From Silene latifolia (taxonomy: Eukaryota > Streptophyta > Magnoliopsida > Caryophyllales > Caryophyllaceae), in contig NC_133532.1 in the NCBI RefSeq assembly GCF_048544455.1, positions 90,351,156-90,415,155 of the forward strand: 64,000 nt of DNA. Reading direction: 5' to 3'. A program made the translations under genes and the position numbers. The notes beneath the pieces were generated by a model. The model was given only the letters and a program-made list of their open reading frames with translations, ran no database searches and was not told the DNA's origin. Shown here piece by piece: positions 11,571 to 21,582 of the stretch (its first letter is position 1; each line of letters begins with the position of its first letter).

Positions 11571-12842
11571 TGTTGGAATATGTGTCCTCCGACAATAATG
11601 CGATCACGACTGTTGATCATGATGATCACATGTTTAAGTCTCATTAAAATGAATACAATTGGGAAGTAATTTTGTTATCACAACCGGTCAACATATATCG
11701 GTAATGATTGGCTGACTAGAGTTTGACATTACTGTCGTGTGACGGTGGTGATCAGTTGACCCCCTAGGTCATACCTAAAGGGCAATACTCTTAATTGATT
11801 ATTTAATTAATCGTATAATGTTACGAGTTAATTAAATTACTTGAAAATTGACGGACGATTTTGGAAGTAAAATTTACGTATCATATTGAAATGTGATTAA
11901 ATGAGATACGGTTCGAGTAAGTAAATTGTATAATTACTCGGATGAAATAAATTGTTTAATGTAACAATTAAATTTGAATGAATTGTTATAAATACAATCT
12001 GTTGTGATTTATAAATGGTAAAATATTTTGGCATAAGTAATTATGAAATTACTAAGTCAATTTTTGTATGTGACGTATTTTTGATAATACGTTGATTTTT
12101 AATATGTTAAAAATACATAACAAATATATGTGACATGTGACATGTAACATATAGACAATTGACAAAAATAATATGGAATCCATATTATAGAATGGGCCGA
12201 AAATTAGAAGGATTTAAGCTAATTATATGTTGTTTGTAATTAGTGGAAAACACAATGATTAAAAGCAAACCTAGCCATGCAAGCCTATTGTTCCTTGTGA
12301 AGAACAATTTCTCCATGCATTGGCTCCCCTATTGCCCTCCTCTTACACGGTTTTGAGAAGGCAAATGTGATCATTGTTTTCTCTATAATTTTACCTAATA
12401 ATAATACAAATGTAGTGTATTATTATTTATTCTAATTCACTCATCCAAAATACAAGTTCTAGTGAGAAGAAAAATCCTCTCTTCTTCTCTCTTAAAAACC
12501 AAAATATTCAAGTGTTAATAAAACATTTTGGTTCAATTTTCTACCTTGATTAATATTATACTAGTATTGTAATATTAATTAAAATTAAGAGGAGCCTTGG
12601 GTATAAAGCTTGGGGAGAGATCTTACACTTAGATCTTGTTCATCCATAAAGGAAAAGCTCAAGAACAAGAGAGAAAGGTGATCTCTCTTGTGCCCTAATA
12701 GCCGAAATCCACTATGTAAGGACATGATTTCTCCTCTATTTATATTATTGTTTGCATGCATAAAATCCGTTTTAATTTTATGACAAATTAATTAAGACAT
12801 ATATGAGTATGTTAGTATGTATATGAATCTACATTTCCTTCA
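11571..12842 (+). repeat. 3' LTR of the gag-only copia element
   Basis: 1272 bp, nearly identical to 4071-5342, ending ...CCTTCA and followed at once by the CTAAA target duplication. Confidence 0.93.
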
Positions 12843-12847
12843 CTAAA

Positions 12848-14098
12848 CTCGTCCCATTTGCACGCATTTATGGAGAACAAGGAGTCGGAGCTTGGAATCT
12901 ATCACTTTGAAGACGTATGAGCTGGTTTCGGAAGGTGTCATAGTGTCTAACGTGCCAAAATAGCTCGATCGACTACTTTTCTAGTCGATCGAATGCTTTA
13001 TATACTGAAGGTTACTCGATCTAGCAGTTCGAGTATTCAATCGAGAAGACATTGCAATGAGTTACTCGATCGAGTGGTTTATTTCCACTCGATCGAAGGG
13101 TTTATCGCTTAGTTGCTCGATCGAGTGGTTTTGCCTGTAATAGAGTTTTTCCGCCTATTTTCGTATGGGCTTTTGTAAATAGGCTATGGATTAGGTTTAG
13201 AGGAGGATTTTCGTATACTACTAAATACAGTAGACTGCGTAACTCTTCCCTATCTTTTCATTCACAAAAACTTTTACTTTAGCTACTGCTTATTCATTTT
13301 TACCTTTTTTCTACTCTTCTCAACTTGGATTAGGAACTTGTATTCGGTATTATTGCTCCCTTTTAATTCTTATTTTTATTCTTAATTCATTTCATTGCTT
13401 CTACTTCCTCTATTCCTTTATTTTACTATTGTTATTTATTTTCATTTCATTTTATTATTATCATGTTTTATTCTTGCTATCTATATGCTATTGTTGTTAA
13501 TTAGATGGTGATGTATAGCTAATTCCCTTGCTAAGAGTAGGGGATCCATGATTATGAAGGGATAGTAATTGCCATTTTAGGTTTTGTGCTTGTGTAGTCC
13601 TTGTTGTTAATCGCTGCACTTATTTGTATCTGTCTAATTGAGTTGACGCAATTAGACATTTAAATCATAGTAAACCTTGACCTAGACCGGAAGGTTGGAA
13701 AGGGCGAGACTCGTAGCGAACATTAGGGCACTGTAGTGAGGGCGGAAGCTAAGCTATTTGTGCTTTAGGGCGAATTGAGACCGGAAGGAGATATTCACTG
13801 CTCCTCGGACCATACTTGCATTGGCCTGAGACCTAAATTACTTGACCGAATGATCATGGTGAACCGTCTGTCTTAGCTGCTTTCTTTATCTGCTTCATCC
13901 TTTTTCTCTGCCTTTTTCTCTTTCTCATTCTCATTAGTTTAGAACAACAACCCAATTAAAACCCCCATTTTGGTTACCGTGACGAACTTAGACAAAGCTG
14001 ACATTTTCCCATCTCCCTGTGGAGATCGGCCCGAATTCCCTAGCTATATTAGTTAGAGCCAGTTGGTTATTTTTGATAGGTATACGACTGCCCTGTCA
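12848..14098 (+). repeat. Athila 3' LTR, second segment
   Basis: This segment continues the LTR begun at 3913 and ends in GACTGCCCTGTCA, a typical Athila LTR end. It contains a second cluster of TCGATCGA palindromes (about 12960-13130), a pyrimidine-rich stretch (13240-13500), and GGAGATCGGCCCGAATTCCC near the end. The exact 3' end is inferred because the matching 5' LTR is outside the window. Confidence 0.7.
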
Positions 14099-14440
14099 CT
14101 AGTTATTGTGTGTTTTGTGCTAGTTTTATTATGTGAGGTGTTTTAGTCGACACCTTAGCTTCGATAAGTTCTAGACTCGTCGAGCTTTATTTGTTGTTGA
14201 AATTGTAATCCCTCCCATTATTAATTAAATAAGAGGATTGCTTGTGTCAAAAATTGTGAACGCTTGTTTCTTCCATCCATTTTGGAAAGGCCATTCGATT
14301 TGAATCGTCCTAAACGTTTGCACTTGGGAAAGTGGGATTTTGTAGAAAGGGAGAAAGGCTTATTTTTGTATTTTGTCGGGAAGGGGAATGGTTTCCCTTC
14401 CTTTTTTTTTGATGGGGATGTTTTTTTTATTATGGGAATG

Positions 14441-14625
14441 GTTGTATCCTTCTTGCGTAAGAAATGACTGCCTACGTATCCACCTGATCAGGTGAAATCA
14501 AACCATGATCGTAGTTCGATATGTTTTGTGAATTTGATTGGGTTTTGTGGTTGTATCCCTCAGGCATAAGAGGGACTGCCTACGTATCCACCTGAAGAGG
14601 TGAAATCAAACCATGCTCGTAGTTC
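14441..14625 (-). repeat. Paired 77-bp repeat in the Tat 3' noncoding region
   Basis: Two copies (14441-14517 and 14550-14625) share GACTGCCTACGTATCCACCTG and the following AATCAAACCAT...CGTAGTTC. The first holds the perfect palindrome CACCTGATCAGGTG (14481-14494); the second holds CACCTGAAGAGGTG, keeping a 5-bp stem. Similar TACGTAGGCA repeats are characteristic of Ogre/Tat 3' noncoding regions. The surrounding 14099-14905 holds no gene that I can see. Confidence 0.75.
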
Positions 14626-14905
14626 AGGGGTTTTTGTTTTAGTGCAAATGGATGTTGCCTTTGACAGATCAAAGGACATTCGAAACGGGCAAGGTGCCAT
14701 AGCTTAGACTCGATAAAACATGCAATTTCAAATCAGAACACGTTGAGGAACTTGACTTAAAAAGGGTTGAGGTGGTTGCTATGGTTCAAGGGTAGTATTT
14801 TTTGAGTTGGTCTAGGTTGGTCGGATTTGTAAAGTCTTCCCCATCTAGGTCACTCAGTCTCACTGCGCCCCCCGAAAGTATTTTCTTGACCAGGTATGGC
14901 CCGGC

Positions 14906-16000
14906 CTAGCTGGGTTTGAATTTCCCCCTCGGATCGACGGGTAATGGTGCTCGAACTGACTTGAGGACCAAGTCGCCCTCCTGGATGTTCCTGGGTTTAA
15001 CCTTCTTGTTGAATGCCTGTTGTATACGTCGTTGGTATAGCTGGACATTGTGCAAGGCGTTGAGTCGTCGTTCGTCTAGAAGGGTGAGTTGTTCGTACCT
15101 TCGACGGGTCCATTCCGCCTCAGGGACTTGACTCTCCAGTAGGATGCGTAGAGAAGGGGCCTCTAACTCTACCGGTTGAATCGCCTCCATACCATATGCT
15201 AGGTAGAAGGATGTGGCGCCTGTCGGTGTTCGAATGGAGGTTCGGTATCCCCAGAGTGCGAATGGGAGTTTGCTCGGCCAATTGCGGTAGTTGTCTTGCA
15301 TTTTCTTGATAATGGTGACAAGAGTTTTGTTCGCTGCCTCCACCGCTCCGTTGGTTTGGGGACGGTAGAGGGATGATCGATGTCGTTTGATTTTGTATTT
15401 GTCCAGCAAAGCTTGAGTTTCCGCCTGGAAGAGAGAGCCTTGATCGCTGATGATTTCATGGGGTACCCCATACCGGCAGATGATGTTGTTTTGAATGAAC
15501 TTGGCCACTTGTTTGGCGGTCAAGACTGCATATGACTGTGCTTCCACCCATTTGGTGAAGTAGTCGATGGCGACGAGGACGAAGCAATGCCCCTTGGTGC
15601 CTATCGGGTTGACTTTCCCGATGATGTCGATGCCCAAGGTTGAGAAAGGCCAGGGTGACGTCATGGTGTATAAAAGGGATGGTGTTATGTATTGTATGTT
15701 GGCGAAGATTTGGCAATTGTGGCAATGTTTAACGTAGTTACGGCAATCGGCTTCCATGGTGGTCCAGTAGTAACCTAGCCGTGTGATTTTTCGAGTAAGC
15801 ATCATTACGCTCATGTGAGGCCCACATTCTCCGTCGTGTACCTCTCCCATGACTTTTTTGGCTTTGTGATGGTCAATGCAAAGGAGGAGAATTCCTTGGG
15901 GTGTTCTTTTGTATAGTTGATCTTGGTTTATCACGAATTGTGATGCAAGTAAACGGATGGCTCTTTGTCCTCTTTGATCAGAGCTGGGAGGGAATTCATT
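14906..16000 (-). pseudogene. Tat integrase region (fossil)
   Basis: On the minus strand this encodes integrase: the zinc-binding area (about GYYWTTMEADCRNYVKHCHNC), catalytic core words GHCFVLVAIDYFTKWVEA and YGVPHEIISDQGS, YRPQTNGAVEAANK, and the C-terminal part PFALWGYRTSIRTPTGATSF...GMEAIQPVELE...EGDLVLK. These are diagnostic of the Tat/Ogre branch rather than Athila or chromoviruses. It would join element cDNA to the genome. It belongs to the broken Tat element. Confidence 0.88.
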
Positions 16001-16129
16001 TTTGGTTTTGTAGTTGAGGATGGCTTGGTACCAAGGTTCATCATGGCTTTCCTCGTCGTCGTTGATGGCGCAAATGTGAGTTGGCTTGCTCCTTCTCTCG
16101 ACATATAGGGGCATCGATGTCATGTCAAA

Positions 16130-16764
16130 AAATATGTGGCAAAGGGAAGTCGTCCTTTGGACTCGCTTGGTTCAGATCCCTGAAGTCGACGCAAACCCGA
16201 ATTCTTCCGTCTTTCTTTGGTACGGGCACAATGTTGGTCACCCAATCAGAGTATTCAGACACTTTGATGAAACCAGCCTTCAAACTGTTTATCCACCTCT
16301 TCCTTGATTTTCAAGGCCCATTCAGGATGCATCCGGCGTAGCTTTTGCTTCACGGGTTTAGCTCCGGGTTTAATGGGTATCCGGTGCTCTACAATTTCCC
16401 TGTCAATCCCAGGCATATCTCTGTACGACCAGGCGAATACGTCCTTGTATTCGTGGAGGAGGTCAATGAACTGTTGTTTTTCCGAGGGGTCTAGGGTTGT
16501 CCCTATCCTAAGTTCTTGGGGTGTATTGTCGGTCCCTACGTTAATAGGTTCGGTCTCCTCAATGATGGGGGTTCTGGTTTCCCGTTTGTCAAGTTCTTTG
16601 GCTAGGTGAGGTGGGTAGTCACTCAAGTCAAATTCCTCATAGTCATTCAGAATTGCATTGCAGTTAAATTGAGAGTAGTCATAAGCAAACTTAGCATTCA
16701 TTAAGTTGACATGAGCGAAAAGCTCGAAAAGGACAGACATCTCGTGGTCAGTCAGAGGCGACAC
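16130..16764 (-). pseudogene. Tat reverse transcriptase, N-terminal part (fossil)
   Basis: Minus-strand words ALKIKEEVDKQFEGW, VPVPKKDGRIRVCVDFRDLN and SPKDDFPLPHI are the opening motifs of a Ty3/gypsy reverse transcriptase, preceded by the usual acidic linker (VFAWSYRDMPGIDREIVEHRI). The catalytic YxDD region and RNase H are not recognised. Fossil. Confidence 0.8.
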
Positions 16765-19025
16765 AGCAAAGGAGGTGGCCCCTGGAACAGGATAGGTAAT
16801 AACGAATCACATATACGGGTGACCCTAGTAGACTCAGCCTCTGAATCAGCCACGACTTTGTGATAGAACAGCGGGAAGGGGACCTTGACTGGGACATCAG
16901 GAGTGTTAGGAGCTACGACAGACTCAGACTCCGACTCAGACTCAGATTCAGATTCTTCTTCGCTTCTCTCCTTGAACATAGGGCCTTCTCCAGTTGTGAT
17001 CTTGAGAATGCGTCCTTGGCGATCGGTCCACTTGACGGTCTTCCTCCAGCCCTGTGTAGCTTTCTCCGGGTCAGTGTCGGAGATCAAGGAGGTTGGGTCA
17101 AATTGATTGTCCTTCAGGGCGATGTTGATAATGTCCTCATAGTCGAGGTGCTTGATGTTATCTTCCCCAAAGAGGAGAGTGACAGCTTGTCCGTCGAGGC
17201 ATGACGACGGCTTAGACTCGGTTGAAGCAGCTTCGGTGTTGTCGGGGATGAAGTAGCAGTCCTGGAAGACTTCCACCCCCGGGTACCTAGCCTTGGCCAC
17301 AGAGTCATAGATCGGCTCCGGAAAGCCATGGTAGAGCTCGGACTCTCCCTCGGGGACAAAGTATCCGTTGAGGGTCAGATGATAGGGACGGAGGATAACT
17401 CTGTGCTTCTTGCGTTTTCGGACTAGGAGGTTCATCTCCTGGATATCTTCATCGGTAGGTTCATATCCCAGTCTGAAGGGAACGTTGGGGACCTTAGCCT
17501 GTTTCAAGGGAGGCAAGGTGCTCTTCAGTGGATTGAGGGGTAAGCCCGGGAAGTAACCCTGGCGCATCATGATACGGTTGACTGTGAGGTTGGCAAACGG
17601 GTCACAATCAAAGGGTGTTGATTCATCAGTTATGGCATTCACAGCTTGGAATCCCCACATTTCATTATCAGCCTCCTCAATGGCTTGGGAGGCTACTCCC
17701 TTTCTCATGACAGCTTTCATCGGAGAAGCAGGAATTATGATTGTTTTCCCTTTGAAGGGAACCCTGATTTTCTGGTGGAGAGTCGAGGTAACCGCCTTGA
17801 CGGCGTGAATCCAGGGACGTCCCAGGAGCATATTGAAGGAGGCGTCGATGTCGACCACCTGAAAACTGGTTTGTCTTTCCAGTGGTCCGGTTGCGACTGT
17901 CAGAGTGATGAGCCCCGCGACCTTACGACGAGTGCCGTCGTAGGCGCGTACTCCTTGGTTTGTTGGGACCAAATCGGCTTCCTTAATACCCAGTTTGTGA
18001 GCAGTCTTGAGGGGAATGACATTCACCCCGGATCCGTCATCTACAAGGACCATGGGCACGTTCTTTTGTACGGTGATGTACAGGGCAAGGTTATGATTGG
18101 CTCCGAAGGGAGGGATATCTTCGTCAGAAAAGACAACTGGGTTGTTCAAATCAGGGGCGTCCCTTGTCATATGTGCCACTATTTCTTCAGGGGAAGAGGT
18201 GGAGGGCACGGTTAATTTTCCCAAGCCCTGTAGCAAGGCCTGTCGATGCTCAAAGGACGTCGTGATCAGTTGCCAGATTGAGATCTCGGCTTTTGCCTTC
18301 TGAAGCTGTTTGAAGATTAAATTCTTAGGAGCCCTTGGTTGAGTGTCTGCTTCTGGGACGACTTGGTCATTCGTTGTTGGAACGACTGTTGGATTGTTCG
18401 GGTTCTGATAGGGGCGTCCGGACCGGGTAAGGTGGCCGATCTCTTTCGCTCGTTTCTCTTTCTCTGGGACAAGGTAGACATCTTCAACGTCGTCTCTCCA
18501 GATGCCGTTGATTTCAGGATATCGAAGGCACCTTGGAGGGGTATTTCTTGGTGGGTAGTTTTTGTGAGGGATATTTTTGTGATTGTAATTTTTGTGGGGT
18601 TGATTATTGTGAGGTTGATTATTGTGGGGTTGATTATTGTGAGGTGCATGCCAGAATGGTCGCGGGAGCAATCCGTCCTGGTGTGGGTAGTTTTGGGCGC
18701 TCGGGGGACTTTCCCTCGGGCGTGGCGGCGGAGGATTGAAGATGAGTCGACGGTAGGCATCGTCAAGTCGGGTAATCCTTTCGGAGAGACTGGCTATGGC
18801 TTCCTCGACCTGTTGGAACATGGTGAGCATAGTGGCAGCACTAAACACAAATACCCCGTCCGAGGGATCTTTCTTCAAGGCATTCACCTCGTCATCAACG
18901 GACAGGATGAGGTGTGAGCAGTCCAGCGTTGGCTCATCGTTGGAGATGGCGTGGATTCCCAGAGGATTTGTTTTGTTGTTCGGCTTAGTCGGTGGGGGTA
19001 AAGGCAAATCTCTTTTCTCAATCAT
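16765..19025 (-). pseudogene. Tat gag-pol linker and aspartic protease region (fossil)
   Basis: The central part carries the retropepsin-like motif MVLVDDGSGVNVIPLKTAHKLG and, downstream, FNMLLGRPWIHAV, as in Tat protease. The N-terminal part has an Asn-Gln-Pro-His repeat (three copies of an 18-bp unit, plus-strand 18591-18650). The C-terminal part has an alternating Ser-Glu run (plus-strand 16921-16955). The protease would cut Gag-Pol during particle maturation. It belongs to the broken Tat element. Confidence 0.8.
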
Positions 19026-19088
19026 GTCTTGGATGATGTGTTTGAGTTTGAAGCAGGTTTCAGTATCATGCCCTTTCCCTTGATGGTA

Positions 19089-20126
19089 CTAAAAGTAGGC
19101 ATTGGGGTTCCAGAACCGGGACTTCTTAGCATCGGTCGGATCCGGGGTGGGTCCGATTGGTTGTAACTTTCCCTGGTCCATGAGCCTCTTCAGAGCACTT
19201 GCGTAAGTTGACCCTATATTAGTGAACACTCTCTGGGGGCGCTTAGCTCTCTTAGCAGATGGTTCAACGAGGTTGACCTCATCGATCTTGTTTGTTTGGC
19301 TGTAAGGGCGAGATCCGGTCGAGGTGGATCCTTGGTAGCCTCTGCTAGTAGTCTTGGCCAAGACACCCTTCCGAAGGTCATCTTCAATGCGTGTCCCCAG
19401 AATTTGCAGATCCTGGAAGGTCTTTATATTTTGATGCCTCAGTAAGTTGGCATACACTGGGCGGAGATTGTTGACGAACTTTTACACCAAAGTTGATTCA
19501 CTCGGTTTACTGACCAATTGAGTGCTCACCCTCCTCCAACGGGTTAAGAACTCGGTGAACCCTTCCTTATCGTTCTAGGTTAGAACCTCAAGAGTACGAG
19601 TATTGGCTTGGATTTCAACATTGTCGGCGTATTGTTTGGCAAATTCAACTGCGACCTCATCCCAAGTAGTAAGGTTTTTCGGATCAAGGGAGTAATACCA
19701 ATGGCGAGGGATCGGTTCCAAAGAGGACGGAAAGATCCGGGTGAAAAGTTCCTGTTTGACCCCTTTAATGGCCATGTAGTTTTTGAAGGCAGGGATATGA
19801 TTGAACGGGTCCTCCACTCCTTTGAACTTAGGCACATCAGTTAGGGTAAAGTTGTCAGGTAATTGATCCCCAACAGGTTCGAACCTTCGGTTGTTCTCAA
19901 GATAGATATTGTTACCCGGGCTAGGAGTCGTTCTTCCAAGAGCTTTAGCCTCTTCTCGATTCCGATCGAGGTGGAGCATTATATTCTCCGTTTCTTTGTT
20001 TTCCAGGGCATCGATCGGTCTCGACGCGATCCAGGGTGACCTTAAGAGCGGTGAGCAGTCTAGCTGATCGATCGTGACATCTCTGTTGTTATCATTGTTG
20101 TTGGACGAAGCTGAAGACGGGGCCAT
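19089..20126 (-). pseudogene. Tat gag region (fossil)
   Basis: Minus-strand sequence matches the gag of the second Tat element (60033-61893) domain by domain. Shared wording includes TDVPKFKGVEDPFNHIPAFK, RIFPSSLEPIP, FAKQYADN, TRTLEVLT, and later NIKTFQDLQILGTRIEDD and YASALKRLMDQGKLQPIGPTP. Gag would form the particle. The coding sequence is broken. Confidence 0.85.
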
Positions 20127-20810
20127 GGCTCTGAGGCAGAAAAACGGCTCACATTACAACTCAATCCGACACGGTTCAAAGACTGAACGCAGACAACGCA
20201 AAGGACGAGACAAAGATCAGACTCAATAAGACGGGGGTTACCGTGTGTGGTTCCTTGGTGCTGACTCGATTTATGACGTGACGGTGTTGACCGAACTTTT
20301 GACACGAGTCCAACATAACGGCGCGATTCCATTGGACGGGTCTCGTGTTGAGACGACTCATAAGTAAAGACACATAAGTACGTTTGCTTTGACTCGATAG
20401 ACACGAGGCGGAATTGGAGTGGTGGACTGAAGTTTTCGAAAATAGAAATTTTCAAAAAGATTCATTCGTCGCTTTAATGTGCGGCTTCCGAAGATAGAGA
20501 TCTCCGCAAGTCGATGAGTTGAAAAGGTTGTCTTAAATTTATTTGCAAAAGACGGTTTTGAGTTTGAGTCGGCTCGGAAAACAGTGTATTGTTTCCCAAG
20601 ACGGTTTTGAAATTCAAAATTGTATGTTTTGAAAATCGGGTTTGAAATGTTTGAAAAGGTCTCGGGGACGGTGCATGGTCCTCGGGATCTCGAAAGTGTC
20701 TCGAGAAAAGGGTGTGTGCTTTTCTCGGGTTTTGAAAGAGCCATTGTCGGCGCGAAACGGGTTAAAATCCGTGTCTAGACGCGGCGATTATAACGGCGTA
20801 AAAAGGTGAT

Positions 20811-21052
20811 TTGAAATGGTTGTAAAAAACCGGGTTTGAAAATCGTCATTACGACGAACTAGAAAGGCGTGTTGAAATGGTTATAAAAACCGGGTTTGAA
20901 AATCGTCATTACAACGGCCTAGAAAGGCGTGTTGAAATGGTTATAAAAACCGGGTTTGAAAATCGTCATTACGACGGCCTAGAAAGGCGTGTTGAATTGG
21001 TTATAAAAACCGGGTTTGAAAATCGTCATTACGACGGCCTAGAAAGGCGTGC
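20811..21052 (-). repeat. 60-bp tandem repeat, four copies, in the Tat leader
   Basis: The unit, containing AAAACCGGGTTTGAAAATCG, TCATTAC and CTAGAAAGGCGT, repeats four times with a period of exactly 60 bp and few differences. Partial relatives flank it (20770-20810 and 21060-21125). It lies between primer site and gag. Tat-lineage elements, including Silene Retand, are known for amplified tandem repeats in untranslated parts. Confidence 0.92.
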
Positions 21053-21560
21053 AACGGTCGGCGAAAGACCGAGGTTTGAAATGGCCATTATAACGGCGCA
21101 AATGGGTGTTTTTGGAAAGTTTTGAAAATGACACGGAAGGACTTATGATCAAGTAGCACATAAGCACTCACAGTTCATTATATTATGCATTATTCTGACA
21201 CGGGTTTTGTCTTAGAAGGATGGGTTACACACCAAGCAATCAAACCCCGATTTGCGAGAGGGATACCAATCCAAACAAAATGTGTAAGGAGGGTGCCCTA
21301 GCCTCGTGCTCGAAAGTGATGAAAGCTCTTTGACGAAACAGAAATGTGTAACGTCAATGGTATGCTTGACTCAATCGGGATTCGAAACGCGGGGATGAGG
21401 AAACTCACGCCGACGAGACGATCCAATTGGTCGAAAAGGGTTAGGTTGTGGGCCCGGACAAGGAACCCGACCGTGACCGTAATATCAATTAATGCATTCC
21501 AACCAAGACCACGTTCGAGTCTCACCATCTAGGGATCACAAAGACGTAAGTGTCCTAGTT

Positions 21561-21580
21561 TTCCCCAGCGGAGTCGCCAA
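21561..21580 (-). other. Tat primer binding site
   Basis: On the minus strand TTGGCGACTCCGCTGGGGAA begins two bases after the CA end of the LTR. This is the usual primer site of Ogre/Tat elements, generally attributed to a tRNA-Arg. The second Tat element has the same site at 59286. Confidence 0.85.
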
Positions 21581-21582
21581 AC

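Larger units (their letters stand above)
4071..12842 (+). mobile_element. Young gag-only Ty1/copia element (TR-GAG-like)
   Basis: The 8.8-kb element has 1272-bp LTRs starting TGTTGGAATATG and ending CA. A methionine-initiator-tRNA-type primer site follows the first LTR, a GTGGGAGA polypurine tract precedes the second, and a 5-bp CTAAA target duplication flanks the whole. The LTRs differ by about six substitutions and two single-base indels, so about 99.5% identity. At commonly used plant rates of ~1.3e-8 per site per year this means roughly 0.2 million years. The only coding region recognised is gag (7581-8483). About 3.1 kb after gag holds no recognisable protease, integrase, reverse transcriptase or RNase H. 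It therefore resembles the non-autonomous TR-GAG type, which must be moved by enzymes of another copia element. It looks structurally whole for that class. Confidence 0.8.
1085..14098 (+). mobile_element. Athila-lineage Ty3/gypsy retrotransposon, 3' part, with nested insertions
   Basis: Parts in order: integrase (1085-1980), a long 3' noncoding region (1981-3912), a polypurine tract, and the 3' LTR starting TGATGCG at 3913 and ending near CCCTGTCA at 14098. The LTR is interrupted by the copia element at 4071-12842. The 5' side is hidden by the reverse copia LTR ending at 1084, and the rest lies beyond the window. Assignment to Athila rests on the integrase wording ([48 protein letters not shown]) and the GGGAGGCAACCC motif after pol. 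It sits inside the 3' noncoding part of the Tat element at 14099-24085. It is a fossil with at least one coding break besides the two insertions. Confidence 0.85.

Noticed and set aside
14860-18917. Several overlapping long frames opposite or out of phase with the Tat coding regions
   Set aside because: They are shadows of the minus-strand gag-pol coding sequence and lack domain features.
20811-21052. Regular 60-bp repeats resembling a CRISPR array, and a long open frame through them
   Set aside because: There are no variable spacers between short repeats; the whole 60-bp unit repeats. The host is a plant nuclear genome and the array lies in the leader of a Tat element. The open frame results from a period divisible by three.
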